From positions 227,534 to 249,876 of the forward strand of contig CAMPET010000026.1 in assembly GCA_946803715.1 (NCBI GenBank): a stretch of 22,343 nt of DNA, written 5' to 3'. Shown here in pieces: positions 20,250-22,343 of this stretch; the stretch's first letter is position 1; each line of letters begins with the position of its first letter. The DNA comes from Beroe ovata. Taxonomy: Eukaryota > Ctenophora > Nuda > Beroida > Beroidae. The position numbers and the translations under genes are program-made. Under the pieces are notes generated by a model that had not been told where the DNA came from, made no database searches, and saw only the letters and a list, made by a program, of their open reading frames with translations.

Positions 20250-20320
20250 TTTTGCCGTGTTTTGGAATCGGTCATTGGCAGGAGCAGAAAGAAAGCTACA
20301 CACTCGAAAACACGGCAAAA
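20250..20320. repeat. 14-bp perfect inverted repeat flanking 43 nt
   Basis: TTTTGCCGTGTTTT at 20250-20263 is the exact reverse complement of AAAACACGGCAAAA at 20307-20320. Total length is 71 nt. It may be a very small MITE-like element or a long-loop hairpin. I do not see a clear target-site duplication. Confidence 0.88.
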
Positions 20321-20824
20321 ACAGAATCCTGGATATGGTTAATGAGCATTCTCTATTACCTACTCATAAAACCTAGCGATGTGAATTATGAAGGAGCCAG
20401 ATTTTCATGAGCCAGTCTTTTCACTGCATTGAGCAAACTATGCGCACTGATTGATAGGGGAACTTATGCAGCATTAGCTATCAAATTATCGCCAAAATAT
20501 CGCTGCAGCACGTATCTAATGATGTAAGTTTGATGAATAGTCAAGGGTTCGTGATCATATCCTCAAATCTGCTGACGAAACGGCCCAAATGCCTGAAGCA
20601 ATACTTTAAGATAGCTCGACGTTCTTGAGGCGGTTTTAACAACGACAAAGCACAGACAAACGCGTAATTGTGGTTTTTCGTTGGCAAATGATCTAGCTTG
20701 AGCAATAAAACATGAACTGTAATTTGTTTAAAAAGTGGACTCCGGGCATAAAAGTTAGAGTAGTGGTCCTAATTCTCATGACGTTGAGGAGAGACCCTGC
20801 TAGCCACGGGGATACAACATGGAA

Positions 20825-20877
20825 CACACACACACAACACACACACACACAACACACACACACACACACACACACAA
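20825..20877. repeat. (CA)n microsatellite with AACA interruptions
   Basis: CA runs broken twice by an extra A (CACAACACAC), then a pure CA stretch. Cys/Val or His/Thr-rich frames through it are repeat artefacts. Confidence 0.95.
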
Positions 20878-22311
20878 AGACCATAGTGAACAAAATATGT
20901 CAGGAAATAATCTTAAGACTTAATAACAAGATCGTCCATTATATCATGGAGTTCGAGAATGTCGGAGCGCACATGCGGCAGTTATATTGTGTTTAGTAAA
21001 GAATTTATCAGATTATTAGGAACCCAGAAAACGCCCGGTTTAACTGCAGGATTTATAAACTGAGTGCCGTCAAGCTAATCTAGATTTAGATGAATTAATG
21101 AATTTAAACCGAATTTTCGTCGGAGAAAAGACTGGTCATGGTCATGGTAATTTGGAAATGGACGAATGCAGTAGCAGCTGGGAAGTGCTGACAGCAGCTG
21201 TAGAGCCCCAAATCTGCACCCGGAGTGTTTGGTTTCAATCTAAACATGACACCGCCTAGAATGCTGGTTAGATAGTAGCTCAGTAATTAATGGCATTCCT
21301 TATTGAGTGTGAAAATGTGGAATATGAATAAAATTTCTCGAAAAAAAGACTATAAACTGTTAAAGATCTAGTGAATGCCCATAAAATCCTGTTCATAAAA
21401 GTTGCCGATCATCCTTCGGACGTTCCTGACATTGTAAAATTTGCACAAAAATCTATTGCACGAAAGAAATCTAACATGCACTTAACAAGAAGCGTTGTGA
21501 AATGTTGACACTATCAAGCTGATCTTATCATCATTTTGACGAAATCACGGTGATTTGGCATCTCGCCAACAGTCACAAACACGCATCATCTGCATAGGTA
21601 TTAGGTATCCATACACTTCGTCTCAAGACAGGATCAGAATTTACAACGACCGATATATCATCTGTGTAATTGATGGAGGTTAATGTAGTAAAGTGTATGG
21701 GCGGCTGAACTCTACTTTAACTATTATAATGGAGAGGTGCAACACAGTTAAATATTTAAATACAACTCACAATATATCAAATATATGAAGAACACAAATA
21801 TATAGAACACTACTACTATCACTATATTTTAAACGCGTATACAGCGTTTAGTGGGCATGCTACATCATATATATCCCAAGATCATTATTATTAACCTGTC
21901 TAATTAACCATAATTAACAATTGAACATGATCTCATGAGCTGCAATTAACATTGTATTCAGTATTTCATTAATTTCAATTAACACACGATCGGGGCCAGT
22001 GGCCACCGCCGGATAACGGGGAGAAGCAGGAAAAAAGAGGCGAAACTGAGAATTTGTGAGCCATGTATCTCCTGGTGCTCTGAAGTAATGAGTGGCAGAG
22101 AACAAAGAGAGGGATTGTGAGCCGCCTTTTCATCATGTCCTCCATCACAACATACGGATCATGTATCTCTAGGTATTTCTAACAATTGATAGGATGAATC
22201 AGGGTAAATACAGCGGGTAAGAGGGCCCAGTTGTTAAAGGTCCTTGGAGTAAGTGATTCATTAGGGTGATCCATAGTGCGAGATGCATTATGCATTGAGA
22301 ACAATAACATA

Positions 22312-22314
<3 letters not shown>
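20878..22314. other. Noncoding ~1.4 kb, no gene seen
   Basis: AT-rich sequence with short frames only. No splice-bracketed exon, RNA gene or repeat array was recognised. Confidence 0.5.

Positions 22315-22343
<29 letters not shown>
22315..22343. repeat. (GT)n microsatellite, runs off the window
   Basis: Pure GT dinucleotide run of at least 29 nt, cut by the right end of the window. Confidence 0.95.

Larger units (their letters stand above)
18654..20820. other. Noncoding ~2.2 kb, no gene seen
   Basis: AT-rich, with stop codons frequent in all frames. Internal structures are a short tandem repeat at 19599-19660, a CACGTG dyad at 20024-20041 and a 14-bp inverted repeat at 20250-20320. GGTAACTG-type words recur at 20043-20095. 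Nothing else stands out. Confidence 0.5.

Overview
This window looks like animal nuclear DNA, most likely from an invertebrate. It is AT-rich, has short coding exons bounded by GT..AG introns, many (GT)n/(CA)n microsatellites, minisatellites, and isolated single N bases typical of a draft assembly. No bacterial operon, phage gene, rRNA or CRISPR array is visible. The phylum cannot be fixed from the sequence.

All coding sequence I can identify with confidence lies on the minus strand. It belongs to the M16 (insulysin/nardilysin) metallopeptidase family. From upstream to downstream on that strand: (a) exon 1A at 14535-15436 encodes a cytosolic tail, one membrane anchor and an intact M16 catalytic start (HYLEH plus the distal SE ligand). 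(b) About 10 kb with no recognised gene follows. (c) Exon 1B at 3268-4325 has the same architecture (tail, anchor, M16 fold), but the HxxEH site has become QLLFN. (d) Exons 2, 3 and 4 (2875-2965, 2146-2245, 1831-1949) continue the M16 N-terminal domain. (e) A second, nearly identical copy of those three exons lies at 1266-1356, 535-634 and 250-368. Later exons would lie beyond the left edge.

Both first exons end in phase 2 and exon 2 starts in phase 2, so either could splice to it. One reading is a single locus with two alternative first exons, one giving a membrane-anchored active peptidase and the other a membrane-anchored pseudo-peptidase. Exon 1B could instead be the first exon of a separate paralogue. 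The three-exon cassette totals 310 nt, which is not a multiple of 3, so including both copies in one mRNA would break the frame. The copies must therefore be mutually exclusive, or one is unused, or the 1.6 kb tandem duplication is two haplotypes joined end to end. A single N sits exactly at the junction of the two copies.

The right third (15.5-22.3 kb) has no gene I can support. It holds a dense cluster of GT/CA arrays at 16.6-18.7 kb, short tandem repeats, and several perfect inverted repeats. Three 37-bp repeats carrying CACGTG abut the exon 1A splice donor.
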